Notes: generated by a model from the letters alone, not told the origin. Shown: positions 46,331-58,624, numbered from the stretch's first letter. The stretch is DNA of 64,000 bases from Callorhinus ursinus (GCF_003265705.1 NW_020313044.1:7559916-7623915); one strand, 5' to 3'. A program made the numbers and translations.

Positions 46331-49300
46331 ATGGCACTAAATTAATATCTTTCAATAGTTACCCTGAATGTAAATGTGCTAATGCCCCAATCAAGAGACA
46401 CAGGCTATCAGATTGGATTAAAAAACAAGACCCATCGATATACCCATAGATATATTTTAGACCCAAAGTCACCCCCAGATTGAAAATGAGGGGGTGGAAA
46501 ACAATTTATCATGCTAATGGGCACCAAAAGAAAGCTGGGGTGGCAATCCTTATATCAGACAAATCAGATTTTAAAACAAAGACTGTAATAAGAGATGAGG
46601 AAGGACACTATATCCTACTTAAAGGGACTATCCAACAAGAAGATCTAACAATTGTAAATATCTATGCACCTAACGTGGGAGCAGCCAATTATATAAGGCA
46701 GTTAATGACAAAAGTAAAGAAACATTGACAACAATACAATAATAGTGGGGGACGTTAACACCCCCCTGACTGAAAGGAACAGAACATCTAAGCAAAAGAT
46801 CAACAAGGAACTAAAGACTTTAAATGACACATTGCACCAAATGGACTTCACAGAAATATTCAGAACATTCCATCCCAAAGCAACGGAATACACATTCTTC
46901 TCTAGTGCCCATGGAACATTCTCCAGAATAGATCACATCCTAGGTCACAAATCAGGTCTCAACCGGTACCAAAAGATTGGGATTATGCCCTGAATGTTTT
47001 CAGACCACAGTGCTTTGAAACTAGAACTCAATCCCAAGAGGAAAGTTGGAAAGAACTCAAATACATGGAGGCTAAGGAGCATCCTACTAAAGAATGAATG
47101 TGTCAACCAGGAAATTAAAGAAGAATTAAAAAAATTCCTGGAAACCAATGAAAATGAAAACACAACTATTCAAAATCTTTGGGATGCAGCAAAGGCAGTC
47201 CTGAGAGGAAAGTATATAGCAATACAAGCATTTCTCAACAAACAAGAAAGGTCTCAAATACACAACCTAACCCTACACCTAAAGGAGCTAGAGAAAGAAC
47301 AGCAAATAAAGCCTAAACCCAGCAGGAGAAGAGAAATCATAAAGATCAGAGCAGAAATCAATGAACTAGAAACCAAAGAACAGTAGAACAGATCAACAAA
47401 ACTAGGAGCTGGTTCTTTGAAAGAATTAACAAGATTGATAAACCCCTGGCCAGACTGATCAAAAAGAAAAATGACCTGAATCAAAAAATCATGAATGAAA
47501 GAGGAGAGATCACAACCACCCCCAAAGAAATACAAACAATTATAAGAACATATTATGAGCAACTCTATGCCAGCAAATTAGGTAACCTGGAAGAAATGGA
47601 TGCATTCCTACAGGTGTATCAACTACAATATTGAACCAGTAGGAAATAGAAAACCTAAACAGACCTATAACCACAAGGAAATTAAAGCAGTCATCCAAAA
47701 TCTCCAAACAAACAAAAGCCCAGGGTCAGATGGCTTCCCAGGGGAATTCTACCAAACATTTCAAGAAGAATTAATACCTATTCTCCTGAAACTATTCCAA
47801 AGAATAGAAATGGAAGGAAAACTTCCAAACACATTTTATGAGGCCACCATTACCTTGATGCCCAAACCAGACAAAGACCCCATCAAAAAGGAGAATTACA
47901 GACCAATATCCTTCATGAACATGGATGCAAAAATTCTCACGAAAATACTAGCCAATAGGATCCAACAATACATTAAAAGGATTATTCACCACGACCAACT
48001 GGGATTTATCCCTGGGCAGCAAGGTTGGTTCAACATCTGCAAATCAATCAACGTGATACAATATATTAACAAAAGAAAGAACAAGAATCATGTGATCCTC
48101 TCAATAGATGCAGAAAAAGCATTTGACAAAGTACAGCATCCTTTCTTGATCAAAACTCTTCAGAGTATAGGGATAGAGGGTACATACCTCAATACCATAA
48201 AAGCCATCTATGAAAAACCTATAGCGAATATCATTCTCATTGGGGAAAAGCTGAGAGCTTTCCCCCTAAGGTCAGGAACGCGGCAGGGATGTCCACTATC
48301 ACCACTGCTATTCAACATAGTATTAGAAGTCCTAGCCACAGCAATCAGACAACAAAAAGAAATCAAAAGCATCCAAATTGGCAAAGAGGAAGTCAAACGC
48401 TCACTCTTTGCAGATGATATGATACTTTATGTGGAAAACCCAAAAGTCTCCACCCCAAACCTCTAGAACTCATACAGGAATTCAGTAGAGTGGCAGGATA
48501 TAAAATCAATGCACAGAAATCAGTGGCATTCCTATACACTAACAACGAGACAGAAGCGAGACAAATTAAGGAGTCTATCCCATTTACAATTGCACCCAAA
48601 ACCATAAGATACCTAGGAATGAATTTAACCAAAGAGGCAAAGGATCTGTACTCAGAAAACTATAAAATACTCAGGAAAGAAATTGAGGAAGACACAAAGA
48701 AATGGAAAAATTTTCCATGCTCATGGATTGGAAGAACAAACATTGTGAAGATGTCAATGCTACCTAGAGCAATCTACACATTCAATGCAATCCCCCTCAA
48801 AATACCATCCACTTTTTTCAAAGAAATGGAACAAATAATCCTAAAATTTGTATGGAACCAGAAGAGACCCAGAATAGCCAGAGGAATACTGAAAAAGAAA
48901 AGCAAAGCTGGCGGCATCACAATTCCGGACTTCCAGCTCTATTACAAAGCTGTCATCATCAAGTCAGTATGGTACTGGCCCCAAAACAGACACATCAATC
49001 AATGGAACAGAATAGAGAGCCCAGAAAGGGACCCTCATCTCTATGGTCAATTAATCTTTGACAAAGCAGGAAAGAATGTCCAATGGCAAAAAAACAGTGT
49101 CTTCAACAAATGGTGTTGTGAAAATTGGACAGCCATATGCAGAAGAATGAAACTGGACCATTTCCTTACACCACACACAAAAATAGACTCCAAATGGTTG
49201 AAAGACCTCAATGTGAGACAGGAGTCCATCAAAATCCTAAAGGAGAACACAGGTAGCAACCTCTTTGACCTCAGCCTCAGCAACTTCTTCCTAGAAACAT

Positions 49301-50127
49301 CGCCAAAGGCAAGGGAAGCCAGGGCAAAAATGAACTATTGGGATTTCATCAAGATAAAAAGCTTTTGCACAGCAAAAGAAACAGTCCACAAAACCAAAAG
49401 ACAATCGACAGAATGGGAGAAAATATTTGCAAATGACATATCAGATAAAGGACTAGTATCCAAAATCTATAAAGAACTTATCAAACTCAACACCCAAAGA
49501 ACAAATAATCCAATCAAGAAATGGGCAGAAGACATGAACAGACATTTTTCCAAAGAAGACATCCAAATGGCTAACAGACGCATGAAAAAGTGCTCAACAA
49601 CGCTTGGCATCAGGGAAATCCAAATCAAAACCTCAATGAGATACCACCTCACACCAGTCAGAATGGCTAGAATTAACAAGTCAGGAAATGACAGATGTTG
49701 GCGGGGATGCGGAGAAAGGGGAACCCTCCTACACTCTTGGTGGGAATGCGAGCTGGTGCAACCACTCTGGAAAACAGCATGGAGGTTCCTCAAACAGTTG
49801 AAAATAGAGCTACCATATGATCCAGCCATTGCACTACTGGGTATTTACCACAAAGATACAAATGTAGGGATCCGAAAGGGTACGTGCGCCCCAATGTTTA
49901 TAGCAGCAATGTTCACAATAGCCAAACTGTGGACAGAGCCAAGATGTCCATCGACAGTTGAATGGATAAAGAAGAAGTGGTATATATACACAGTGGAATA
50001 TTATGCAGCCATCAAAAGGAATGAGACCTTGCCATTTGCAACGACGTGGATGGAACTGGAGGGTGTTATCCTGAGTGAAATAAGTCAATCAGAGAAGGAC
50101 ATGTATCATATGACCTCACTGATATGA
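46331..50127 (+). pseudogene. L1 ORF2 (endonuclease and reverse transcriptase), disrupted
   Basis: ORF2 protein nicks DNA and reverse-transcribes L1 RNA at the nick. ATG 46331, TAA already at codon 5 (46343-46345). Endonuclease marks: 'KAGVAILISDKSDF' (about 46533), 'GDVNTPL' (46748), 'SRIDHILGHK' (about 46924), 'SDHSALKLEL' (46997). Reverse transcriptase: '[11 protein letters not shown]' (about 48102-48133) and the active-site F-A-D-D (48407-48418), which is intact. Cys-rich end C-x3-C-x7-H-x4-C at 49696-49749. The last 545 codons (48490-50127) are uninterrupted. Lesions: the early stop, a frameshift or deletion before 46480, a shift near 46728, TGA at 46991-46993, and shifts near 47384, 47675 and 48455. 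Confidence 0.93.
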
Positions 50128-50590
50128 GGAATTCTTAATCTCAAGAAACAAACTGAGGGTTGCTGGAGTGGTGGAGGGGTGGGAGGGATGGGGTGGCTGG
50201 GTGATAGACAGTGGGGAGGGTATGTGCTATGGTGAGCGCTGTGAATTGTGCAAGACTGTTGAATCACAGATCTGTAACTCTGAAACAAATAATGCAATAT
50301 ATGTTTAGAAAAAAAAAGAAGAAGAAGATAGCAGGAGGGGAAGAATGAAGGGGAATAAATCGGAGGGGGAGACGAGCCATGAGAGACGATGGACTCTGAA
50401 AAACAAACTGAGGGTTCTAGAGGGGAGGCGGGTGGGGGAATGGGTTAGCCTGGTGCTGGGTATTAAAGAGTGCACGTTCTGCTTTGAGCACTGGGTGTTA
50501 TGCAGCAACGATGACTCATGGAACACTACATCAAAAAGTAATGATGTAATGTATGGTGATTAACATAATAATAAAAAATTTAAAGAAAGA
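50128..50590 (+). mobile_element. Inner L1 3' UTR and A-rich tail
   Basis: G-rich 3' UTR ('tggtggaggggtgggaggga') with two related GGGTTG/GGGTTC blocks (about 50150 and 50410). It ends 'ggtgattaacataataataa' and an A-rich tail to 50590. The same arrangement is in the outer L1 at 43130-43525. Confidence 0.88.
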
Positions 50591-50607
50591 AAAAACTAAT
50601 GATGTAA
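50591..50607. repeat. Target-site duplication of inner L1, right copy
   Basis: aaaaactaatgatgtaa, identical to 43509-43525; marks where outer L1 sequence resumes. Confidence 0.93.
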
Positions 50608-50629
50608 TGTATGGTGATTAACATAACAT

Positions 50630-50660
<31 letters not shown>
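50608..50660 (+). mobile_element. Outer L1, terminal part and first poly(A)
   Basis: 'tgtatggtgattaacataac', the L1 3' end, continues 43525. It carries AATAAA at 50630-50635 and a (AAAAT)n-type A-rich stretch to about 50660. Confidence 0.9.
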
Positions 50661-50661
<1 letters not shown>

Positions 50662-50769
50662 GAGAATATAGAAGGAAACTCTGCGATTGAAAATAAAGGG
50701 GAGTGAGCCAGGTCATGTTGAATAAATTTTGTTAATAGGATTTGTAATAAAAATATAGTGTCCACTTCC
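50661..50769 (+). mobile_element. Probable L1 3'-transduced segment
   Basis: About 109 bases of non-L1 sequence lie between the outer L1's own A-rich tail and a second poly(A) (50770-50778), which is followed directly by the right target duplication. AATAAA at 50721-50726 and 50746-50751, the latter about 19 bases before the second poly(A), fits read-through past the L1 signal to a downstream one. The segment should therefore be a copy of DNA flanking the source L1. Confidence 0.82.
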
Positions 50770-50774
50770 AAAAA

Positions 50775-50789
50775 AAAACTAGTCCTTAA
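50775..50789. repeat. Target-site duplication of outer L1, right copy
   Basis: aaaactagtccttaa, identical to 42808-42822. It places the whole 42823-50774 block as inserted DNA. Confidence 0.93.
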
Positions 50790-51429
50790 TTTTTATCTTC
50801 AGCTATGAATACAAAAGCAACAGCATCTCTGGTTCCAGTTACCTAGAGGTTCATGAGAAAAGCCTCTATCTGCCTCTATGGATTTAACATGCTCCACTGC
50901 CACATGACAAAATTTTGAGTGAAGTTTGTGTTTATTAAACAGAAGTGTACCCCCTTAAACCAGAAGCAAGTTCTGGATAATGGAGACATATATGTATTCA
51001 CTCATGAACACAAATATGTATCAAGCTCAATGTATAATGGTGAATATAAAAATACTTTTTTCATGAATTTAATGGTATAATAATAAAGTTTGACAATTAA
51101 TAAATCACACAAATATATATATAACGTAGCAATTGTGATAAGCACTTCCCAGGAATGTTACAGGTTATATTTAGAATACATAACAGTGAGATCTAAACTG
51201 CAGTGTGGGTTAATAAGGGTTTACATCCAAGTGTAAGTGCCATTTGAGAAGTAAAAATATTTAAGGGTTAAACAAGGAAGATTAGGGTTGTTGGAAAGCA
51301 TAGTTTACTATGGCAAGAGGTATGATTTCTGAGAGCAAGAAGACTGGAATTTAAAAATAAATAAATATGGAGGGGAGAAAAGTGACAAAGGATGAATTTG
51401 GAATGGTAGACCGAGCCTATCTCCTAAGG
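50790..51429. other. Unassigned single-copy DNA
   Basis: No gene or repeat recognised; continues the unique DNA that lies left of 42808. Confidence 0.5.
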
Positions 51430-51665
51430 TAATAGCAGTAACTTTTATTGAATTCTACTTCTATGCCAGCTATCATTCTCAACACTTTACTTGTATTTAC
51501 CCTTTTAATACAACAACTCTATAAAGGAGGTGTGTTAACAGCCCCATTTAGCTGATGATGGAACAGAGTCCATAGAGGTTAGGGTCAGCTAGGAAGTGGT
51601 TGAGCCAAGATTTAAAGCCAGGCAGTCTGTGTCCAGAGTCAACACTCTTCATCACTATTCCTCAC
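51430..51665 (-). mobile_element. MIR SINE, nearly complete
   Basis: 'tctatgccagctatcattct', 'aatacaacaactctataaag', 'aaagccaggcagtctgtgtc', 'cagagtcaacactcttcatc' span almost the whole reverse-strand MIR. Confidence 0.85.
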
Positions 51666-51784
51666 CGCCTCTCCACATTAGAAAAAGATTAAAGAGTGCT
51701 AATGTGTATGGCCTGCTCTAAATTGTTCAACCTTTATGTACTGTTTCCTCCACAATGGACTAAATCCATTTAAAAATACAACTT

Positions 51785-51885
51785 AAGGAAGATTAAATGA
51801 GTTGATATACATGAAGCACATAATAGAGTGTCTGGCACATATGAGTCTTATAACAATGTTACTTATTGGTATTGTTATTCTGTTG
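51785..51885 (+). mobile_element. MIR SINE, 3' end
   Basis: 'aagattaaatgagttgatat', 'gagtgtctggcacatatgag', ending 'ttattggtattgttattc'. Confidence 0.7.
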
Positions 51886-51944
51886 GAAAGTGAATACTAG
51901 AAGCCGTGTGGGGTGTGTGTGGGGGGGGGTGGCATGGTTATATG

Positions 51945-52270
51945 TACCTTTTTAAAAGATCACTAGCTGCAATGAGGAGAGTGGATTGGAGGGAAGGCAA
52001 GAGTAGAACAAGAAGACCACTCTTGAAGATCCTCAGCTCTCCATCAGTGAAATAATGGTGGGGGGCTAAGATGGAAAAGTGAAGATGGAGAGAAATAGAT
52101 GGATTAAAGAAATATCAGATCATTAGGATTTGCTGAGGACTGGTTATTGAGGATGAAGATCAAAGTGTTGAGGATGGTTATCCAGGCTAGGCATGGCGCT
52201 TCCGTCCACTGGGGTTGGGGTTGTTAGTATAGGCTTGGGAGAAAAGATTTTAAGTTTGATCTTTAATCTG
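51945..52270 (-). mobile_element. L2 LINE fragment
   Basis: 'agatcactagctgcaatgag', 'gagtggattggagggaaggc', 'gagaaatagatggattaaag' match reverse-strand L2 ORF2 text. This part of L2 lies 5' of what is found at 52560-53075 in L2 order, so these are two copies. Confidence 0.65.
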
Positions 52271-52559
52271 ATGAATTTAAGGACTTTTGACACATCCAAG
52301 TATAGATATGTTAGTATTTATTATTTCTATGCTGCTTAACTACAAAACTAACTGGAAGCTACTTACAAGCTATAAATTTACCAGTCCTCTGTACCAGAAA
52401 ATTCAGTAGACATTTTACATCACTTATTTCAATAACAACCCAAAACTATTAATCATTCCTCACATTTTACAGTCATGTGTTCACTTCCCTGGAACCTCTA
52501 TAGCCAGTTTTACGTCTTAAAACTGTAAGAATATTTGGTTACAAACCAAAGGGAAGGAG

Positions 52560-52907
52560 TCAAATAAGGTTCTTGGAAGTAACAATGACATGGAGCTCAC
52601 AGTATGATAGACTTCAAACAGGCAATTTCAATAGTGATGAGTGTCATGAAGGAGGAGTGGAGTATGTTGTAGGAATATGTAGTGGGGGGCCTAGATTCAC
52701 CATGGAGATGGGGACATCAGGCAAGCCCTCCTGGAGAAAGTCACACTTGATCTGGGACCTAAAAGACAAAATAGCTCTTTGCCATGTGAAAGGGTTGGCG
52801 CGGGAGGAGAGAAAAGGGCAACCAGGTCAGAAATGCCAGGTTGTCTGCAGATGCTGATTCCTGGCATGTCCAGGAACAGAAGGAAGGTCAGGTTAACAGA
52901 AGCAGAA

Positions 52908-52940
<33 letters not shown>

Positions 52941-53075
52941 GCAAGCAAGCAAGCAGGCAGGCAGGTATAAATGAGGCTAAAGAGGTAGGTAGGGGCTGGA
53001 TCATCTCAGGACTGACAGCCACTTGAGGGACTTCAAACTTTTTCCTAACAACTGTAGTGGAGGCATGAAGCAAAT
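52560..53075 (-). mobile_element. L2 LINE fragment with microsatellite inside
   Basis: 'ccctcctggagaaagtcaca', 'tgatctgggacctaaaagac', 'gaggtaggtaggggctggat', 'acttcaaactttttcctaac' follow reverse-strand L2. A compound tetranucleotide repeat at 52905-52966 interrupts it. Confidence 0.7.
52905..52966. repeat. Compound tetranucleotide repeat
   Basis: The repeat unit changes stepwise from AATC to AAGC to AGGC over about 60 bases with the period kept at four. Confidence 0.92.
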
Positions 53076-55985
53076 AATTTCAAACATTTTAGCGACTCCT
53101 CTGCCTATGGTAGATCATAGCTCTTTCTTGGTTTCCATCTCTTCTGAAATATGCTAATCACACCTAATGGCCTTAATGGCATAGAAAAAAGTACAGAACT
53201 GCAAATTCCTTGTGCCTATTTATCTATCTACCTACCTATCAACCTACTGACCTACCTACTGACCTACCTACCATCAACATGTTGCCATCTCTTTGTTGTA
53301 GGTTTTGTCTCTTTGATTTTGCTTTCCAAAGAAATACCTCCAATCTCTGTGTGGATTTTGGTCTTTATCTCACTGCCAATCACACTCTCCTCTGCTCCAC
53401 TTTCTGTGGTTTTTTTTCTGTATTATATAATCACTTTCAACAAAATTGGTGCTCACTGGAAATGTCCATCTTTATTCAAAAGAGGAAAGGGCACACCTGT
53501 TTGTTTGGAAAATTTTATCTTTAGATTAGCAAATCTGAGTCTCACTGGCAAATATGGCTTTAAAATTCTGGAAAAATGTTTCATTTCACTCAAATATCTG
53601 ATGGAAGTCTACACTTGGCTAACACACAAATACACATGCAGTATATGCCTCATTGTTATACATCAGCCATGCCTAGAATCTCCATAGAGCGTTTTGTCAA
53701 AATGTAATCAGCCCAAAGCACAGCATCCTGCCTATGACAGGAATTGAGCATGTGTCAGCATGAGCTGTGAGACAATATACAATCACAGTTCAGAAATGAG
53801 CATTTATGTTATTGAATGCTGCAAATGCACAGGCCTCAGATTTCTTTTTTCAATCATGAAAAATCCTACGGAAGTATGCATGTTCATATAATAGTGATAG
53901 AAATATGTTTAAGTTCCAGTTACTTACATAATTCTCCCTAAGAAAAATGAGCCCTATGAACTGAGAGCGTCTCCTTATATTTTCTCAAGTAGTAACACAC
54001 TTCTGAATGCCTATATTCCCCATATTCCTGCTTTGATAAAAAGGAAGAGTAACTGCTGACTTTTATTTATGTAAGCCAAGAGTGTGTATCTTCTCCATGC
54101 ACACTTTGCCACCAACCCCACAAACCCAAGAAGAACAGTGGATAAAACAAATGGAAATAGGGATATCCTTTTTAACTTTTCTGAGTATCAATGTCAACAT
54201 AGAAAATCCAAGTTCTAGGACCTTCGATGGCTCTAATTAACTTGGGAGAATGTTCTGAAGTTATTCTCTTTAGCTTCAAGACTTCTTTCAAGGACTCAGC
54301 TTCTGAGGCCAGAACTTATCCCTGAGTCTTCTTAGCAGCTTGCAGTGTCCTTGCCATGACAGTCCCTCATGAACCAAAAGTAAAGGTGAAGGAATCTGAT
54401 CTGTAGTTAACAGAACTGTTAATGTTTATTAAAATGGACTTTGTCGATATTTTTAGAGAATCCTTTTTAAGGTTTTATGTTTCAGGTTTTGTTTTGTTTT
54501 GTTTTGATTTTGTTTGTTTTGTTTTTTTTAAGATAAGGTGACTGAGTCAAATATGGAGGTTCAGAGCAGTACTCCACTTCAACAGCTCTGGAGCCTTCAC
54601 GTTATCTAAAAACAGATGCAGTATTGATGATGGAGGAGGATGATCACAAGTGCCAGTCCCCAGATACATAATAAAGGGGACAGACAGGATCCACCCCATC
54701 CTGATGGGATGCTGACAGAATATTACTGCAAAAGTGTGTTCAGCTGTAGTGGACCCTAGACTTATGGTCACACACGTGAGTTCCATCTAAGGAGCAAGCT
54801 TAGCATTCTATCGCCAGCCATGATTGAAACATAAGCTCTGTGTCTAGAGAGTTGGTCTTGTACGTGCAAAGTCAAGATTAGGTCTTGAAACTTGTTTTTC
54901 AACCTTCCTCTTAGACAATGATTCTTTCTTAGAAATATAGGTCAGCCTGGGGAAGGCCAGTCTGTATTAGAACCTAGAAGCTCCATCTTATTCCAGATTC
55001 AGTATCTGAACCTACATAGCTCCCAGAGGAGCAAGCCCTGCACAGGATCATCATACCTTATTATCTGGCTGATAAAACTATATTCTAAATAAAACATGTT
55101 GTATAATGAACCATCAGGAACCATAGATAACTCTGAAATCAAAACGACTCTATCCAGTGTTTAGCATATAATAGAGATTCAGTAAAACTTATTTAATAAT
55201 TAAATTTCCAAGATCTTCTGGGAAGTCATTTCAAACCATATTTCCTAAACCATCAAGTACCAGCCCTGACCTCCTGGGTCTACCATAACATATGACACTT
55301 TTTCAGAATTGACTTTTTACCAGCATTGCAGAATAGGTAGCCTTCGTGCTTTTATCTCAGGAGAGATAGAAGACTAAATTCACCAAGTGACATATAGTCA
55401 GAACACTCACCGTGTTATTTCAAACCAAGCTGACCAATTACCTTTTCCTGAACCAGCCAGTATAATCTTTTTGGTAGGGACCCACTTACCACTCTAGAGA
55501 GCAGTAACTTTCTGAACCTATGGCTATTGACCTATCAATGAATCCTAACTCCTGACTCTCAAAGCAGCATGAGATCCACTCTATCCTGGGTCCCCTCCAT
55601 GGGATGTCTACTCTAGTCATTCAGCTTCTTATTGAGCCCTCCAGTAAAAGGAAGCTAGCTCTTCAGAGAGTGCTCACTGCACCTTAGACGGGGAGACTAT
55701 CCTCCTCATTCTGAGCCATCATCAGCCACCTTTGGGGCTACCTGGATCAAGTTTAAACCCTGATTTTCATGACAATCCCTCTCAAATAATTAAAGACAAC
55801 AGTCATGACTCCTTTCAATCCTTTCCTTTGCAGAATAAAGTCTTCTTATTACTTTGTTTGATATCAAGGGTAGAAAAGACTTAGTTTACAGATTAGGACA
55901 AAAGTAAATAGCTACAAATTCAAGTCTCACGACCAGGACAGTGAGAAAGAGAGGAAAAGGAAACCAGAATATTAGGCACATGTGG
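53076..55985. other. Long stretch without recognised repeats or genes
   Basis: Contains a (CTAC)/(CTGA)-type tetranucleotide tract (53216-53274) and a (TTTTG)n tract (54486-54530). A 178-codon plus-strand frame (53151-53687) is the longest open frame outside L1. Its product is rich in hydrophobic residues (L, I, F) and includes residues coded by the tetranucleotide tract; no domain recognised and coding is doubtful. Confidence 0.5.
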
Positions 55986-56098
55986 GGGTGCCTGGCTGGC
56001 TCAGTCCATGGAGCATGTGACTCTTGATCTCGGGGTTGTAAATTCAATTCCCACATTGGGTGTGGAGATTACTTAAAAAATAAAAATTAAAAAAAAAG
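55986..56098 (+). mobile_element. Short old tRNA-derived SINE
   Basis: Head 'gggggtgcctggctggctca' then 'tgactcttgatctcggggtt' and 'cccacattgggtgtggagat', ending A-rich. It lacks the middle pyrimidine-rich part of the longer CAN-SINEs. The 'ggttgtaaattcaattcc' block corresponds to a decayed tRNA B box. Confidence 0.85.
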
Positions 56099-56898
56099 GA
56101 AAGAAAGAAGGTATATGTTTTCAATTTCTCTATTAAACTTCTTATACAGTCTCAAGAGATTCATAGATGTTCCAGTTGCTGGGTCATGTCTCATGACACT
56201 GCCTGATCAGACCAAATAACCAGAACACAGAATATCAACTTGGAACCACACCTTTCCTCTCAGGTGGGACAGTCCCTGGTTCAGGGCCATCAGGAAGGTC
56301 CAACACAGAGTATCTGGATGGGTGGGGGTGTTAGAGAAGGAATAGAGAGCATGCCAGGCTGCATGAAGGAAATCTACCACCCTATGACAGTCCTGGCCTC
56401 TGGAACAAGGTTTTGAAAAAAGATTTATATTTTGTGTAGGACACTAGAAGAAAACCAAGACAAAACTCCAACCCTAGAGGGACTACACTACCGGAAAAAA
56501 CTTTAGGACTAAGTTTTAAAGAATAGAGACTTAAGGAAGTATTAGAGACTGAAATACAATATAGGAGCAAAGTCTAGGGAGCAAGGTAAATGCCCAGGAC
56601 TCAACAGGGCTAGCCTGGAGAGCAATGTATCAGTCCCAGAAGAATGGGCTAGAAATGGGCAAATATCTCTTTCCTCAGGTAAGAAACTGGGCAAAGACAG
56701 AACATGAAGATAAGAGATGTCTCTGGCAAATAGAAGAGAAGACATGTAAGGTTTAGACCAGGGCCTGAAGAGTGGGGAAAAAGGGAAAAAAAATCACATG
56801 TCTTTTCTTCTATTTTCCTGTTTATGATTTCAGGAGCCAACTAGTATAATATCATGTTTCTAGCTAGGAGCAGACTTACATAGGAATGTCCGAATTTA
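56099..56898. other. Unassigned single-copy DNA
   Basis: Nothing recognised in about 800 bases. Confidence 0.5.
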
Positions 56899-57070
56899 GT
56901 TCTTCCTAAAGCATGTGATGCATCAGAATCACCTGGGAGCTTGTTAAAAATAAAGACGTGTAGGTATCAAACCAGATCTATGATTCAGAATCCTGAGGGC
57001 CCCAGGAGTCTGTATTTTTAATAAGAGCTCAGTGATGCTTACACACAGCTAGAGTTGAAGCCATTCTCTA
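56899..57070 (+). mobile_element. MER5A-like DNA transposon fossil
   Basis: 'tgatgcatcagaatcacctg', 'ggagcttgttaaaaataaag', 'atgattcagaatcctgaggg', 'ctcagtgatgcttacacaca' follow MER5A (hAT-Charlie, non-autonomous) along its whole length. Confidence 0.82.
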
Positions 57071-58624
57071 ACATACAAGAAACGGTTATATAAAAATTAT
57101 AAGGAATAGAAAATTTCCAAAAACTAAAAACATCACCCTCATGTGACTTCTGTGTCTACCACATCATAAGGGCTGAAATAGTTAAAATATATCTGTTCTT
57201 CGTTCTACTTCTGTCTCTAACACACTCACTTGTCCTTTAAAGTATATTTCCCACTTAATCCTTTCTGCACTGATCTGTTAAATATTTGAATTCGATTGTT
57301 CAAGTGATTATTTGAAATTTGCATCTGGTCTTTAAGATCCCCAACTGAATAAATATAGTACTGTTAATCAAACAAATTCATTGTGAAAAGGTAAAAACAT
57401 GTTCTGTATTAATTTCAGTAACTATTTCAGGCACTTACCAACAAATTAATACCGAGTATAAGTTAATCATCTAATCCAAAGTCCCTAAAAGTTCACAGTC
57501 AAATAAATGGAAACCCCAGCAATGACAGATTCTTGTAATTATCTCTATCAAGTTAATATCTGTGTATAATTACCCACAATATAAGATTATGTGAAAACAG
57601 TGAGCTCTGGGACTGATTCCCAAAACAACAAGTACTTTATCTTGTAAACTTATAACAACAACTTGCACTTTACAGACTTTTTCATCCATTGGTCTCACCA
57701 CAAAGATGAATTAATTTGATTGTAACATAACTCTTGGAAACAAAAGCATCCTCCTCAAGATCAAAAAAAATGCATTCAAATTATTATCATTCTGAGAACC
57801 CGCTTTTTGTACAGTTTCCTTGAAAATGTGTCTTTCAGTTACAAGAGTATTCTCCCACTGCATTAAAGAAGTGAAGGAAAAAAAATCTCTGGAGAAAAAT
57901 TTATTTCATAATTTAAATTTATCTCTGGCTGGAGGCAGGACTATAAGCCAAACCTCTTCACTTCAAGGCCAAGGTTCTGTCTACAAAATCACCCAGTGAG
58001 TAAGAATAATGTAAGGGATATTTCAGAGAACACGGAAACTGCACTAATGTATATGTCTAAGAAATAATTCTTTCCACCCACCTAGTCCCCACTCACTGTG
58101 TCCCTTCTATAGTTCATAGAGAGCTCTCTATTCAAAAACAGCCTCTTGCCCCAAATCTTTCTCAGGTGTTAAGGATTAGGTCCCAATCTCAGTATTGGAC
58201 TTAATCCTTTCCATTAAGCCCATGAAGTTTGATTTTTATGAATTTATTGAAAGCAAACATAATAATTTTATGTACCAAACACATAAGTTAAAAAAGGTAG
58301 ATGTTGTTTAGACTAAAGGATTCTTGTTAGAGCAAGAACACTAGGCCCATCAGCTAAAGATAAGGAAAGCCTCACCTGTTTTTCCTCAAACCAGCTAGGC
58401 CTACCAACTATCTCCTCCTCCAGGCTTGCCACAGAGTAATTCTATACCCAGAATGTGATCTCAGAGGCAGGCCAGGAAAAATAAATTAGAAGCTAGAGGT
58501 GTTAGCAAGAAAACATACAGTGCCTACTTTGGCAGCTTCCACCAACTTCTTTGTATGAGTCTATTTCATGCTTTTTAAAAAACTATTTGAAATGGAGTGT
58601 TTTGAAAGTTTTGCTAAAATGAGC
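57071..58624. other. Unassigned single-copy DNA
   Basis: About 1.55 kb with no recognised repeat or gene; the text at 57920-57990 is only faintly MIR-like. Confidence 0.5.

Larger units (their letters stand above)
43526..50590 (+). mobile_element. Full-length L1 (about 7.07 kb) nested in the outer L1
   Basis: Complete layout: GC-rich 5' UTR (43526-44580), T-rich part of the 5' UTR (about 44590-45350), ORF1 (45354-46249), spacer, ORF2 (46331-50127), 3' UTR (50128-about 50575) with AATAAA at 50570-50575 and an A-rich tail. A 17-bp target duplication fixes both ends. It is far less decayed than copies 1-3 and contains no SINE, so it is the youngest large insertion here. Stops and frameshifts in both ORFs show that it is dead. 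Confidence 0.95.

Noticed and set aside
47600..50127. Long open frames (288 and 545 codons) that could be taken for host genes
   Set aside because: They are the reverse-transcriptase and C-terminal parts of L1 ORF2, inside an element bounded by target duplications.
52905..52966. Short regular repeats that might suggest a CRISPR-like array
   Set aside because: Four-base period without spacers in a mammalian genome; an ordinary microsatellite.
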